Positions 46,598 through 59,900 of a stretch of 64,000 nucleotides of DNA are shown in pieces. The DNA is from Culex pipiens pallens. Taxonomy: Eukaryota; Arthropoda; Insecta; Diptera; Culicidae. Below the pieces are notes generated by a model. The model was not told the origin of the DNA and did no database searches. It was given only the letters and a program-made list of their open reading frames with translations. A program made the position numbers and the translations under genes. The DNA lies in the NCBI RefSeq assembly GCF_016801865.2, contig NC_068938.1, positions 13,058,509 to 13,122,508 on the forward strand. Direction: 5' to 3'. Positions within the stretch are counted from its first letter, which is position 1, and the number at the start of each line of letters is the position of its first letter.

Positions 46598-47948
46598 GGG
46601 TGATTCTTCGCCAACTCACACAGCAGTTGCCCCGACCCCTCTTCGATTTGCGCGAAACTTTGTCCTAAGGGGTAACTTTTGTCCCTGATCACGAATCCGG
46701 GGTCCGTTTTTTGATATCTCGTGACGCAGGGGCGGTACGACCCCTTCCATTTTTGAACATGCGAAAAAAGAGGTGTTTTTCAATAATTTGCAGCCTGAAA
46801 CGGTGATGAGATAGAAATTTGGTGTCAAAACGACTTTTATGTAAAATTAGACGCCCGATTTGATAGCGTACTCAGAATTCCGAAAAAACGTATTTTTCAT
46901 CGAAAAAAACACTAAAAAAGTTTTAAAAATTCTCCCATTTTCCGTTACTCGACTGTAAAAATTTTGGGAACATGTCATTTTATGGGAAATTTAATGTTCT
47001 TTTCGAATCTAAATTGTCCCAGAAGGGTCATTTTTTCATTTAGAACAAAATTTTTCATTTTAAAATTTCGTGTTTTTTCTAACTTTGCAGGGTTATTTTT
47101 TAGAGTGTAATAATGTTTTACAAAGTTGTAGAGCAGACAATAACAAAAATTTTGATATATAGACATAAGGGGTTTGCTTAAAAACATCACGAGTTATCGC
47201 GATTTTACGAAAAAAAGTTTTGAAAAAGTTGGTCGTCATCGATCATGGCCGTTCATGGTCACCCGCGGCAGACACGGACGACGAAACAAAGAGAAACGCA
47301 AAAAGTAACTTTTTCAAAACTTTTTTTCGTAAAATCGCGATAACTCGTGATGTTTATAAGCAAACCCCTTATGTCTATATATCAAAATTTTTGTAATTGT
47401 CTGCTCTACAACTTTGTACAACATTGTTACACTCTAAAAAATTACCCTGCAAAGTTAGAAAAAATACGAAATTTTAAAGTGAAAAATTTTGTTCTAAATG
47501 AAAAAATGACCCTTCTGGGTCAATGTAGATTCGAAAAGTACATTAAATTTCCCATAAAATGACATATTCCAAAAAAATTTACAGTCGAGTAACGGAAAAT
47601 GGGGGACTTTTTAAAACTTTTTTAGTGTTTTTTTCGATGAAAAATACGTTTTTTCGGAATTCTGAGTACGCCATCAAATCGGGCGTCTAATTTTACATAA
47701 AAGTCCCTTTGACACCAAATTTCTATCTCATCACCGTTTCAGGCTGCAAATTATTGAAAAACACCTCTTTTTTTGCATGTTCAAAAATGGAAGGGGTCGT
47801 ACCGCCCCTCCGTCACGAGATATCAAAAAACGGACCTCGGATTCGTGATCAGGGACAAAAGTTACCCATTAGAACAAAGTTTCACGCAAATCGAAGAGGG
47901 GTCGGGGCAACTTTTCCCGATTTCGTGTGAGTTGGTAGAGAATTACCC
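46598..47948. mobile_element. 1.35-kb foldback element, GGGTAATTCTC family
   Basis: Inverted arms of about 630 bp (46598-47231 and 47308-47948) surround a 76-bp core. The ends are GGGTGATTCTTCGCC and, inverted, GGGTAATTCTCTACC. A perfect 4-bp duplication, AATA, flanks it (46594-46597 and 47949-47952). The mirror-image frames at 46616/47709 and 46975/47347 are arm copies. Relatives lie at 4907-5590 and 48187-48667. Confidence 0.88.
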
Positions 47949-48186
47949 AATACTAAAAATGAAACCAGAAAAATATAAAACAAGACAAGCAAAGTTTTTT
48001 GTAGAACAAAAGATGCTTTAAATGTCCTCCTGAAAATGAGAAACATAAAAAAAATCAAAAAATTGGGCATTAGTGGGTTAATGTTTTTGGAGCTTAAATT
48101 AATTTTTATCTACGTTTTCGAAAATCACCTAATCTTTGTATTTTTTTAATTTGAACAAAACTTTATTCGACCAATTTTTTTACATA

Positions 48187-48667
48187 GGGGTAATTCTCCG
48201 CCAACTCACACAGCAGTTGCCCCGACCCCTCTTCGATTTGCGTGAAACTTTGTCCTAAGGGGTAACTTTTGTCCCTGATCACGAATCCGAGGTCCGTTTT
48301 TTGATATCTCGTGACGGAGGGGCGGTACAACAACTTCCATTTTTGAACATGCGAAAAAAGAGGTGTTTTTCAATAATTTACAGCCTGAAACGGTGATGAG
48401 ATAGAAATTTGGTTTCAAAACTTTTTTTTTTCGTAAAATCGCGATAACTCGTGATGTTTTAAGCAAACCCCTTATGTCTATATATCAAAATTTTTGTAAT
48501 TGTCTGTTCTACAACTTTGTAGAACATTGTTACACTCTAAAAAATAACCCTGCAAAGTTAGAAAAAACACGAAATTTTAAAATGAAAAATTTTGTTCTAA
48601 ATGAAAAAATGACCCTTCTGAGTCAATGTAGATTCGAAAAGTACATTAAATATCCCATAAAATGACA
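48187..48667. mobile_element. Deleted copy of the GGGTAATTCTC foldback
   Basis: Starts GGGGTAATTCTCCGCCAACT and matches the left arm of 46598 to about 48420. It then jumps to the right-arm sequence (AAAATCGCGATAACTCGTGA) and ends near CCCATAAAATGACA. The outer right arm is lost. An internal deletion derivative. Confidence 0.75.
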
Positions 48668-50941
48668 CGAAAACTATTGATTCAATTTTAAATGTTAAAA
48701 TTGAATCATTTGTTGAATTTGTCTGCTCCATCCACAAATATTAAATTTGAAAATTTAGCTCAGCTTTTGAAAATGTCCGAAATAAGTTATCATTTCGGTT
48801 CAAAAAGTTTCATCGATTTAAAAAAAAACAATTTATCAAAAAAGTTCTATTTTTACATTAGAAAAAAAACGTATTTAAAAAAGATCGATCCTTCACTGAT
48901 AAGACCAATGCAAAAAGAAATAAATTATAAACATTAAAATAGCAAGCCAGGATTTCAACTATTCCATGCAAAAAGGCAAGGAAAATGCATTATACAGCTG
49001 TGTCGTCGGTTTACAATCATTAGTTTTCAAGAATAGAATTTAAAAAAAAAGTAAAAAAAATGTTTATTTGCGGAAAAAAAAACTTTTTGCTGTACTGTAC
49101 AAAGAAAATTCACAAAATCTCAAAATATGTTTAAATTAACTAAAACATGATATTTTTTTATTATAAACGCCGGGGAATGCGCTTTAAATTGTTTTCCGGT
49201 GAATGCTTTTAAAATTACATTGAAGTTATGAAGTTTCTTGAAAAATATTTTTTCGCCTCTGATTTTAACTTTGATTTTTTTTTTGTTTTGCAAAGGCCAT
49301 CAAATCGAACTCAAATAAAAAAATAAGTTTCTTTTTCTATTTTTGCCTGAAAAATACTCATTATAACTTACAACTGCATGCAACGAACGCTCCATAAAAA
49401 GTTTGAAGAACAGAGTTATCTACTTGCGCATGTACACGAAAAATATTGAACTAATTTTTTATGCAAATAAAACTTAAACATAAGCTTTAGCGATTCTTCT
49501 TCAAAAAGCTTTTTTAAAAACAACATTTTTTTATGAATCAGTGTCTTTTTCCAACTCGAGATTATTTTCAATCAAGTTTTATATTTGAAAATGTCAAATA
49601 TAGCTGTTTTTAGCCCGTTTCACATAGGGAATACATGAGCAAATTTAATCGAAACCAAAAAAAATATTCAACAAAATTGTGAAATTCTACTTTATAACAA
49701 TTAAAAAATCATAGATAAGTGACAAAAGCTTGCATGGAAATAAAAATGAAAAAAAAAAACAAAAAAAAAATATAAACTTATTCCATTCCTGTACTGACTC
49801 TCGAAGACTGCCCAAACGTAATTTAAACAATTTTAAAATACATAATGACTTTTTGCTCAACATTAAAATATTTATTCTAATATTTTCAGAAAAAATAAGG
49901 TTATTAAAGATGGTAACATAGTTATTAGTCTATGATAGTAATACGAAAAAAATGCTTAAATAAATACACTTTACCATTTTTATACAATTTTATACAATAC
50001 ACACCAATCATAAAGTCATTCAACAAATCAAACTCTGTAAAGCTTTAAGGCTGACGTTGATTGAGGTATCAGTACCCTGAGGCCGCCCACATCGAACGGA
50101 AATTGAATTCTCACCAAATGATTCATATCTCTGAAGGTGCTCGAGTGTTTCTCCCCCTCGAAGGTGTCAATATTACACTAATGATTGTTCTATTTACACA
50201 CAATTTACAACCGCACCTTGGAATTGTTGGAAGGGGGCGGCGTCTCTCAAGTTTGTTGAGGTGTGAATTTATGTTAGATAATAACTCACTTTCAGTGTTG
50301 AACTGTGAAACGGTCCTTGGAGATTGATCACCAATGTTGCACATTACCTTTTGTTCTGTTTATTGTTTTTGATAAGCTTAGGTATAATTTCTACCTTGAT
50401 TACTTTTGTATTGTTATTTTTCTACAAAATGTTGATGAAAGTGTATTTTTTTATGTACCAATTTGATGAAGATGCATGGCAAGTTTAATTTTTTTTTATC
50501 AAAACTGCACTATTTTTTTATTTTGCTTTAATTGTCCATTTCTTTTTTTTTTTTGCTAAGCTCAACTTTCAAGCATGTACAACAAAATCCAGCTAAAACA
50601 ATGACGATATAATTTCACAACATCAGTCTGCGCCCAGCACTATTTATACGACTCTCAGGACGGAATTTCCACTACAAAGAAAGGGATTTAATATATTCCT
50701 GACATCATACCCTAGAAAAAAAGAAGCAGAAAAATAAAAAAACACAAGCCCCTTTCTTGGAAAATAAATCGCGTGCCGACAGGGTGTTAAGTGTATGCCA
50801 AAAATATCCACGAATAGCTGAAAGAAAGAGGGCCTGGAACCATGTGACGACGTCGATTGGTCTCCGAAGGATAACCAAAACCTAGGCGCTCCGTCGACCA
50901 TGAGTGTGACGTCATTCTTGGGTTTTGCATCATGAATATAG
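48668..50941. other. AT-rich DNA; no gene recognised
   Basis: Mostly AT-rich low-copy DNA, with a GC-richer stretch at 50050-50340 holding overlapping frames on both strands without recognisable domains. Confidence 0.45.
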
Positions 50942-50949
50942 ATTTTCTT

Positions 50950-53832
50950 CAGCGCCGTACCTAGGGGTTGGCGCAGTTGGCGACCGCCAAGGGCGCCAGC
51001 TCTTGGGGGGCGCCGAAAACGATGATTGTACAAATTTGTCATGTTATTATAAAATCCTAGAAAGGTATTCAGAACAAAAGGGGCGCCAAATTTTAAAGTA
51101 GGACTACAAAATAACTCGATAATCTTGGTCGGAATATTACAAATATTACTTATAACACTTGGGGCGCCAAAATCGACTATTTCAATAATTGTACCAAAAT
51201 TAAATTTAAAATTAAATTCTCTCAATTCATTTATCAAAGGGGGCGCTCAAGTGGCAAAAATTTCAGGGTTTTATAACAATTCTTTGAAATAGCTAGAGAT
51301 TTTATATTTCAACTACAGTATATAAAATTCAATTTAAATTTCACCATTTTTTCCAGCATCAGGAACCATCAAGCTTTTTTATGTTTTGAAGTATTTTTTT
51401 TATATAATCAGCTATGTAATTGAAATTTACACATTTCTATTGAAAATCTGAAATAAAAAGAATAAGATATTTCAAGTTTAAAGAAAATGGCATTTGAGAT
51501 ATTTTTATCGTTTTAAATGCAAACTTGTGCGTTGAGATTTGCCTACGTTTTCGAAATACTGAAGTGTTTAGATTGAATATTTCTAACACAAAAAATGCTT
51601 TGACTTTTGTTAAATTTCTAGCAAAATATTTTTTTTTTCAACATAAAAATGTTGGTTTTTTAAGAGCACATAAATTGCTCTAAATATATTATATTCTGCT
51701 GCTTGTATTCAATTGCTTGTAGCAAGAGTGAAAAAGTAAAATTTGGGTGTCTTCGACAAAGTTGCATAGATTGGCATGCCCACCATTTTTTTAGTCGTAA
51801 AAGTAAAATATTATACAATTTCTTGTATAATTTTGATTTGCAGAAACACCATTATCGCGGACCCATTGGAATTTAAACCAAAGCAAAATTCCAACTCCAA
51901 AAACAGCAATATTTTTTGGGAAAACACAAGGTTCCACTTAATTTTGCTTCTAGGGTCAATAATTTGAAGAATGTTAGTAACATTCTCCTTGAAAATTTTT
52001 GTTTTGTTATGTTTTAATGGAATGGATAAAGTTGCTTATCTTCCACATACATTTTTTTTTATTTCATGGATTCCATGTGTTGGGCTATCCAGTGTAATTT
52101 CGCCTAAATTTTCACATTTACACAAACGGTTCTAAAAGCTTTGTGTGTAGAGGGTGACTATTCTCGAGATTTTCAATTTCCCGGGAATCGAGAGTTGAAT
52201 TTGGAAATTTCCCTGGAATTCCCGGGACCTGGTAGTGTTTATAACTATGCCAATAGTGCCAGTAATGTATAAAGAAAAGTTATAAATGTGTTTCTTTTCA
52301 ATGAATTCAGTTACGATTTATTCATGCTTATTTAATGAAACGTTAATTAGTAGCCTCATTATTTTTGGGAACTATGATCTACTTCTTGATTTTTTTCTGA
52401 ATCTGGAATACAACTTGTTGTATGAACTTGTTATTAGATTTTTGTGAAATAACAAAATAGCTAATATATAATTTCCCAGTATCGGGATTTTTACAATATA
52501 ATAAATAGCGACTCAAAACAACAATTTTAATATATTTTTTTTTCTTTTTTAAAACTGTAAATATGCATTGAAGAAATAGTGATCCGGAAAACCCGAATGT
52601 TCACATTTGGCGGACTTTACAAAGATTTCCAGAGTTTTTTTTTCTAAGATATAATTTAATATTGAGGTTTAAGCGAAACACAAAATTACTCCATGACATC
52701 AAAAAAGGGAACCTTGATACAGCGAAATTAAAATAATAAGAATAAAAAAAAAATGATTATAAGAATTGCTATGCTTGAAAGAGGATATGAAAATTATACT
52801 CTTAGAAATAATAAACAAAATTATAAAAAAAATTAAACTTTCTTCTTGTGGCTAACTGCTAAGTATGCTTTAAGGTTAATTTTGGGGTCCACATTATTTT
52901 AAGTTTTCCCAATTATAGTTATTGGAATTTTTAATAAGTTAAAATTTACACTTTCTGAATTAGAAGATAAGAGAAGCATTGGTTCATTCGAACTTGAACA
53001 TCTTACATTGAACACCCAATGTTCTGAACAATTTCGAATTTTCAATTTTTTTTTATTTGTTTATATAATTTTGCTTCGACCAAATTTCCCGGGAATCGAG
53101 AGGTCCAAAAATGGTCGATTTCCCGGGAATTCCCGCTCGTCACCCTCTATTTGAGTGTAATGGTTTTTATACGAAATTTTAAGAAACTTTAGATGTCGAA
53201 AAATAAACACAAAAAATTTCAATGTGTTAAAAAGGTAAAAACTAATTGCCTTTGTTTGAAGCTATGAATTTTCAAAAAACAAATTTTAGGAATTTTATAT
53301 CAATCAAAAAACTCAGTCACAGAGAAGTGAAATATTGTTTTCAAATATAAATTGAAAAAAAAATAGTTTCTAAAGGAATCCATCCAAAAACAAGTTTGAA
53401 AAGGAGTCCATTTTCTAATCAGTTAAACTATTTTTTCAGGAATGCAGGAAAATGCTGATACAATGAAATTTAAGCTAGGTCAGATCAAATTCTGTTTAAA
53501 ACGATAAAACAACACTCTGCTATTTTCAGTCAACATTAATCCTAAAGCACCTTTTCGTTACAACCTATCTGTATTGGAAAGATATAAATCGATTGAAATG
53601 GTTTAAAAATAATAAAACATTAATTTGAATATTCTTTAAAGAATTAAATTGTGGTTGGATTTTTTAGCTGTTATATTTATTCAATCAATTACCATTATAT
53701 TATTAAAACTCTTTGAAGCAATCGCTGAAAATTTAAGTAAACATATTGTTTGGAATTTAAGTAAACATAAATTTGGAGGGGCGCCAAATTGATGCTTCGC
53801 CAAGGGCGCCGTGGACCCTAGGTACGGCTCTG
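50950..53832. mobile_element. 2.9-kb hAT-like element with GGGCGCC subterminal repeats
   Basis: The ends are CAGCGCCGTACCTAGGGG and, inverted, CAGAGCCGTACCTAGGGT. A perfect 8-bp duplication, ATTTTCTT (50942-50949 and 53833-53840), fits the hAT superfamily. The palindromic word GGCGCC recurs subterminally (about 50992, 51009, 51082, 51163, 53780, 53806; GGGGGCGC near 51239). It contains the TA-flanked element 52148-53149. No transposase frame remains. A 197-codon frame (50644-51237, minus) crosses its left boundary and is spurious. Confidence 0.9.
52148..53149. mobile_element. TA-flanked CCCGGGAA-rich element inside the hAT
   Basis: The ends are TAGAGGGTGACTATTCTCGA and, inverted, TAGAGGGTGACGAGCGG. 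CCCGGGAATCGAGAG and CCCGGGAATTCCCG are next to the termini. It resembles 12500-13114 in TA targeting, a GAG start and CCCGGGAA subterminal words, but the outer sequences differ. Confidence 0.72.
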
Positions 53833-53840
53833 ATTTTCTT

Positions 53841-54403
53841 AAACCTTTTTCCTTCGTTTCTTTCAAACAAAAGGGTTTGCTACTTAAAAAATGATGGTTT
53901 TACTATTTTTGTGCTCTGGAAATAATAGTTTATTTGAAAAAAATGTTAAATATGGGATTATTATCTTATTAAATGGTTGATATATAATATCTTGACAACT
54001 ATTGCTCATATTTTCATTGCTTTAAAAAACTTCGGGAAAATTTTCAAAAAAAAAATAATTGAAAAACATCTTAGGTTCAACCTAACATTTGAAAAAGTCC
54101 TAAATTATAACTTTTATGTAGTCCAAATTTCCGAAACCTTGGCAAAATTTCACTTCAGATTATCGAATCACATTTTCTTTCGGTGACTTATTGTCGATTC
54201 GAGCTTAAGGCCGGTATGCTCTTCACAAGAAAGGGGGTCAAGAAACAGCTTTACGAACGGCAGAACAAAAGAGAGGGAACGTTTTCTTGTGGCTTTTCTT
54301 CGCCCTCTCTGGCTTGCTTTCGCTACCGATGCTGCCCATTTGAAATTTTTCTTGACCGGTTCCTTCCGATGTGCGTACCATACATTAGGTGTTTAAGACG
54401 AAC
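53841..54403. other. Low-copy DNA with a fragment of the GATTATCCGAAG element
   Basis: About 54121-54210 (CCGAAACCTTGGC to GATTCGAGCTT) resembles the interior of 26477-26868. The remainder is unrecognised. Confidence 0.4.
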
Positions 54404-54518
54404 TGTCACCTTTTACACGGCGCTCACGAACACTATCAAGACAAACGTTTGGTAGTGTGTGTGAACTCCGTGTAAAAGGGGTGTCAAACTAAAAAGTGAC
54501 CCCGTTTGTTTGACACCA
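54404..54518. repeat. Two adjoining small hairpins
   Basis: 54404-54488 is an imperfect inverted repeat sharing CCTTTTACACGG and its inverse, CCGTGTAAAAGG. 54478-54518 is a second one with stem GTGTCAAAC/GTTTGACAC. Probably nested small MITEs. Confidence 0.55.
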
Positions 54519-54520
54519 GT

Positions 54521-54605
54521 TGTGTAGGTCCGAGCCAGGATTTGAACCTCGATGCACCGTTTACGAGGCGGAAGCGTAACCACCAAGAGGGAGCTGTGTC
54601 CTATC
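54521..54605 (-). tRNA. tRNA-Thr-like sequence, SINE-head type, decayed
   Basis: On the minus strand there is a perfect B box, GGTTCAAATCC (54548-54538), and an anticodon arm with loop CTCGTAA giving anticodon CGT. An A-box-like CTTGGTGGTTACGC precedes it. The acceptor ends pair only in part. It is likely a retroposon head rather than a functional tRNA gene. Its body is obscured by the hairpins at 54404-54518. Confidence 0.4.
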
Positions 54606-55976
54606 CATCGCCTGCTCCAGACCCAAATCCATGATAGAGCTGTCCAGAGGCGTACTAAGGCCGGGTGTCACCCGGGGCGGGCTGCCCGGTGTCACCCCTC
54701 ACCCCCCCCCCTTCTCACACCCCCCTTTCTAGGTTGAATCCCACCAAACTTATGTCACATGGTATTCTTCTTACAAACTGGAATTCTAAATAATACTCTG
54801 CAATGAGCAAAAATCTTGCAATATAAAAAAAAAAAACAAATATTTTTAATAATGAAAATTAAACTTTTTATATTAAAGCAAAGACTTTTTCAAAAGTGTT
54901 TACAATTTGATTTTTTTTCTCATATCCAAATACACGTATTATAATTATCGAAATAATTATACCGAAGAACTTGTTCAAAAAAGAACATATCATTCAGCTC
55001 GGCGATTTTCCTTATAAATAACAGATTTTTTAAATGAAAAATATTCAGAAAATAAAAACACAAAATCATTTTCCTTAAAATTTAGAAACATTAAAAATTC
55101 ATACGCGCAATAAAAATATTATTGCATTTCATTAATTTTTTAAGTAATACGTTATGTTTTTTAAATGATGCATTTATTTTCAGAAAATTGTTCGATACGA
55201 GATTGAAAAATTCGTAAATTTTGAATGCTGATTTAAATTCAAATATTTATTTCGAAAAAAAATGGGCGGTATTAGTATTCTCTAGAAATTTTGTTAAGAT
55301 AAATATTTTTTTAATAATTATAAGACATGACATTTGTTCAAGCTTTATAAATCTTTTTCCAAAGGCAACAAATTTAATAAAGCAAACTGATTTGATTTAA
55401 TATACATAATGTATAGCCGTAATTAAAAAACCATCTATTCCATATTTTCCAAAATCTTTGGAAGCTAAATTAATTGTCAGTTTATACTTAAAAAGAATTA
55501 GAATAAATTAAATCTAAGCAAAATATTTTAGGCGGTTAAGGGCAGGATATTTTTTAAAACGAAAATTTCCCGTTGTTTTTTTTAGACAAGACACTTTTAA
55601 GTTTTTTTTCTAAGAACTGCAGATAAAAAAAACATTTTTGCAATCCCGTCGTGAAACTACTTACTTTTCCTGTCATTCTTGAACGACGAAATAGCCTACT
55701 TTTCTGTACAAAAAATAACACAATCGAATAGCAACACTTTTCAAAAAAATCGCTGAAAAATTCTACTTTTCAGCACTGAAATGGATGCTGAAATGTTGAA
55801 CTTTTCAGCACTTGTTATATCCTATAGGAAAAGTTATACTTTTCAACATTTTTTTTTTTTTTTTGATTTAAACGATTCATTGAATCAATGCATGGACATT
55901 TGTTTTATAATTCTGTTCAAAGGGTGTTTTTCGGAATTGCAAAAAAACGTTGTATGGAACTCGTTACAAAACTTGA

Positions 55977-56050
55977 TTTTTTCATCACTTGTCGTATTTA
56001 TCCAACTCGGTGAACCTCGTTGGATAAATGTACGACTCGTGCTGAAAAAA
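55977..56050. repeat. 35-bp stem hairpin
   Basis: TTTTTTCATCACTTGTCGTA and following bases to about 56010 are inverted at 56016-56050, with a short TGAA loop. It belongs to a region (about 55750-56090) with repeated CTTTTCAGCACT words. The 104-codon frame over it is not a credible gene. Confidence 0.65.
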
Positions 56051-56758
56051 TCCTCTTTTTGCACCTTGTTGCATAAACTACTATTTTGGACTTAGGGTAT
56101 CTTGAATTGAAATTTTTGACACCAGATAAACTGACATTTCTCTAGTTTTTTTTTAACATTCCAACGATTGATCAACAATTAGTTTGATCAAATCTGTATT
56201 CTTTGCGATCAAAAACATCATTCTAAGTTTTTTTTGCCCCGTGAAATTTTGGGCGATTTTTTTAAACGCTCAAATTGCACAAATTGAATCGAGTACTTCA
56301 AATTTCTAGGATCATTTAGACATTCTTACAAATCAAAAATCAAAAAAGAAAAAAAAGAATCGTCCAAATTGATTGAATTATGCACAAGAACCAGCGAGTA
56401 AAAGTTGCGTCCGTGTAAGTTTGACATGCGTTGGGTGTTCCAGTGTTAACATAAAACTTCAAATTGTAAAATTTGTTAATCAAATAAAAGTGCTCAATAA
56501 TTTTCTATTAAGTTTTCAAAATATTAAATCGGAAAAACACAAAAAGGGTAAATTTTTCCACTATCAATGAATTTTATTTCAACCAAAAATTTAATTTTTT
56601 TTTGCTTTAAATATATTTGTTCATTAAAAAAAACAGTTTGTTCAAAAAAACTTAAAATGGTTTAATTTTTTAAAATACATATTTCAAAGTTTATTTTTAA
56701 TTATTTTGTAAATTAAAAATTGATTCCGGAAAGATCAAGAACTCGGTGATGTCTTTAA

Positions 56759-56996
56759 GGGTGCACAGCAACGAAGGAAGTTGTTGTCTTCTTATACCAA
56801 AATTGGCAAACTTACGGACCCAATCCTGCAACTACGGGATTGTAAATTTACTGAAACTTTGCTGTAAATTACTTGGTGGACAGTACTTGAGGGGATAAAA
56901 ATATAAAAATATTTCGATAGTACCCGTAGATTTGAAGATACTAAAATGTCTGTAACAAAAATCTGGATGCAAAAGCTCTGGTGGATGTGCACCGTT
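56759..56996. repeat. Dispersed repeat with GGTGCAC ends
   Basis: The ends GGGTGCACAGC and ATGTGCACC form a short inverted repeat. The interior matches 22701-22945 in inverse orientation. It lies within the 6.5-kb hAT-like element, so it is probably a later insertion. Confidence 0.55.
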
Positions 56997-59900
56997 AGAT
57001 GAGAATTGAAATGTTATTTTTTTTATTGTGCAAATATTTTTGATGCATGTTTTCCCATCAATCAAAACATCAGAATTAAAAAAAAGTAGTTAACACTGAA
57101 TCCAAATACTTGAGACATTTTGCCTTGAATTTTCCTTGAAAAGCGTTTCATGCATATTTTGTTTAATTATGTTGAAACATTATAGAATCTTTTTTTTTTG
57201 TTCTTAAGACTGAAGGTAGAGGTAGATTCACTTTTCAATATTTGTCAATATATCAATATTGCCTTGACTTGAAAACACTCACAAAAAGAATGGAGTCAAC
57301 TCAGTTTATTTAATTGCTCTCCTCAGGTATTCAATGGATTTTCACGCATCTTTGTATTTGTAACTTTAATATTATATTTTCAAATGAACAAATATATATA
57401 TTTAGTATTTAAAGCTTTATTTTAACACTGGAACGCATGTCAAACAACTTAATTCATTTTATATATTTAATTTCAGAAAAATAAGTAATTTTTTTCATTT
57501 TTCAAGAGAGTGCCCATTTATGGAAACACTTGCAGAATTTGAAAAAAAATCAGACAAATAATAGTTGAGTTATAACCTTTCTGACAAAAAAACATTGAGA
57601 AAAAACTTCTATTGAAAAATGAAAGGTATTTGAAAAAACATGAAAATACCTTTGTTATTTTGAATTTTAAAACTTCCAAAATCTTAAGTAAGAGAATTTC
57701 ATATCTTTTCAAATCAACAAAAATGTACATACTTGGGACTGCTTTAAACAAAATTGCATTGGTCCTTTATTGCCTTTAACTTTAAAATAATGCCTTTTAG
57801 TAAATTTCTATAAACTTTACAATAGTTAAGTTTACTGTATAATTATTTTTAAAATAAAAACAAAAAAATGCTTTTGAAAGTGCTATGAGAACATCCTAAA
57901 ATTATTTTAAAATCGCATTTTGTATCATACCGCCATGAAATTTTTTGACTATCTCTTTCATAAAATCAAAAGATGTGTTTTTGATTATCTTAAATTTACT
58001 ATAATCTAAAACAAAAAAAAATCGAATACAAGGATTTTCATATAATCTAGAAGCTCGGCAACAATACGAGCAAAGATTGCGCATTCTGTATTTTAATTGA
58101 ATTGCCGATTACTCTACATTTTTTGATTTACGGTGCTGTTTTTCAACTAAATTTCATGTGAAAATATCAAAATGGTTTTTGTGACAAGTAGTTTAATGTT
58201 TCGTTAATTTATTTTTTTAATTGATCATAATTTAGGATATTTGTTCAAATATCCAACGTTTTTGGCATGGATGCTTTTTTTTTGTTTATATCAATTATAA
58301 TAGGGTTTGAAAAGTGGATTGCTTGAACATGTTTAAGTGGATTGCTTTGCTTTTTTTCTAGGGTTTGAAAAGGTTGTTGGGCACTCTTGCCGAGTCTTAC
58401 TCTAACTTACAATTTTTGTATGGACAGTTGCTAAAATTATATAGAGACTTGCACGCTGGTCTCGCGGGCTGTGGAATCCGGCTTATTTAAGATTCTTCTT
58501 ATGAAGTTGTTTAGAAAAATGATGAATAAGTGCTTTTATAAACAAAAATAATAAAAAATATGAAATTTAATAAAAAAATGAGAATCTACAGTTACATTTT
58601 AATACCTAATATATTTATGAGTATTCGGAAAATATTGAATAAGCATTAGCACATTTTCCAAAAAGATTAATTAAACGTTAAAAACTAAAAAATATAAGTG
58701 AAGGGAAGATAATTTAAAAATTTTATTTCCTTTGTTGAAACTTAGATTCTAACTATATTCAAAAAGTAAATTTTATTAATTTCAAAATCATAATTCTGTG
58801 GACCCCTTCGGATTTGCCTGACAATTTTTAAAATAAAATTTAAAACTTGGCCGTTAGTGCTCGGTCGAAGGAAAGTTCGATAAAACAATTTCATTGAAAC
58901 AAAAATAATAAACAATAAACAAATTTAAATTAACCTGACAAATGGCGATATTTTTAAATCTATATTTTGCAAATAATACCTCGAATCATGTGTATCTATC
59001 TGAAATCAATACTATCTAACAAGTAGGAGTTACAAATTTTAATCATTATAAACAAAAAAAATCATAATCCTAATAAATGTTGTTTAGGAAACGAATTCGG
59101 ATTTTTTGTACCTATTTGAAATTGTCGTTAAATTTCCCATCAAAATTATTATGTTCATGTTAAATTCTACTACCCGAATAACAAAAAAATGATACAATTA
59201 TATTTCATATAATTTGTATGTATATTCCTTATCTTTTTTATCTTTTATTAATAATTATAAAATGATAAAATTTGGTACAAAAAATAGTCATGAATCTAAT
59301 TAAATACATTTTTTTTTAAATTTTCAATTTTAAATATTCTCTGTCAATTTATTGAAAAAGAAAACAATGGTAACGTTAAGATTGTTTTGTATCTCTCATT
59401 ATTGCCTAGTAAAGATTTAGCTGGAATATTTATTTATTGAAAAAGCGTGTGTTTTCTTCCAGTCAGATCGTTTAGATTTAGAAAAAAATATTTGGATTTT
59501 TTTCTACAATTAAACACTGAATTTCGAAAAACATCATAATATTTATTGTTTTGCAAAACATAAATTTCTCTGATGTAATTTTTGATTAAATTTATTTTTT
59601 AGATTTTGTTGTTTAAATGTATGTTTTAATATTCATTCAAATTGAAAAGAGTAGTAAATAAAATGTTTCTTTACAAAAGGGATTTCTGTACAAACATATT
59701 TGTAAAACTGAAAAATAGATTATTTTCCAAAAATCTTAAATTCGATGAAACAAACCTTAAACTTAATTGAATTAAAGTATCGAATTGAATAACAATTATT
59801 TTTTGCACAGGAAATTTTATTAGAAGGAAATTTATGAAAAGGGATTGAGACGGACGTAAATCTTGTTAATTATTAAAATTTAAAACATTTAATTAAATTT

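Noticed and set aside
50644..51237. 197-codon minus-strand open frame
   Set aside because: It crosses the exact left boundary of the hAT-like insertion at 50950, so it is a chance fusion of flank and transposon DNA.
55781..56095. 104-codon open frame
   Set aside because: It covers a hairpin repeat inside the AT-rich interior of the 6.5-kb hAT-like element and has no recognisable domain.
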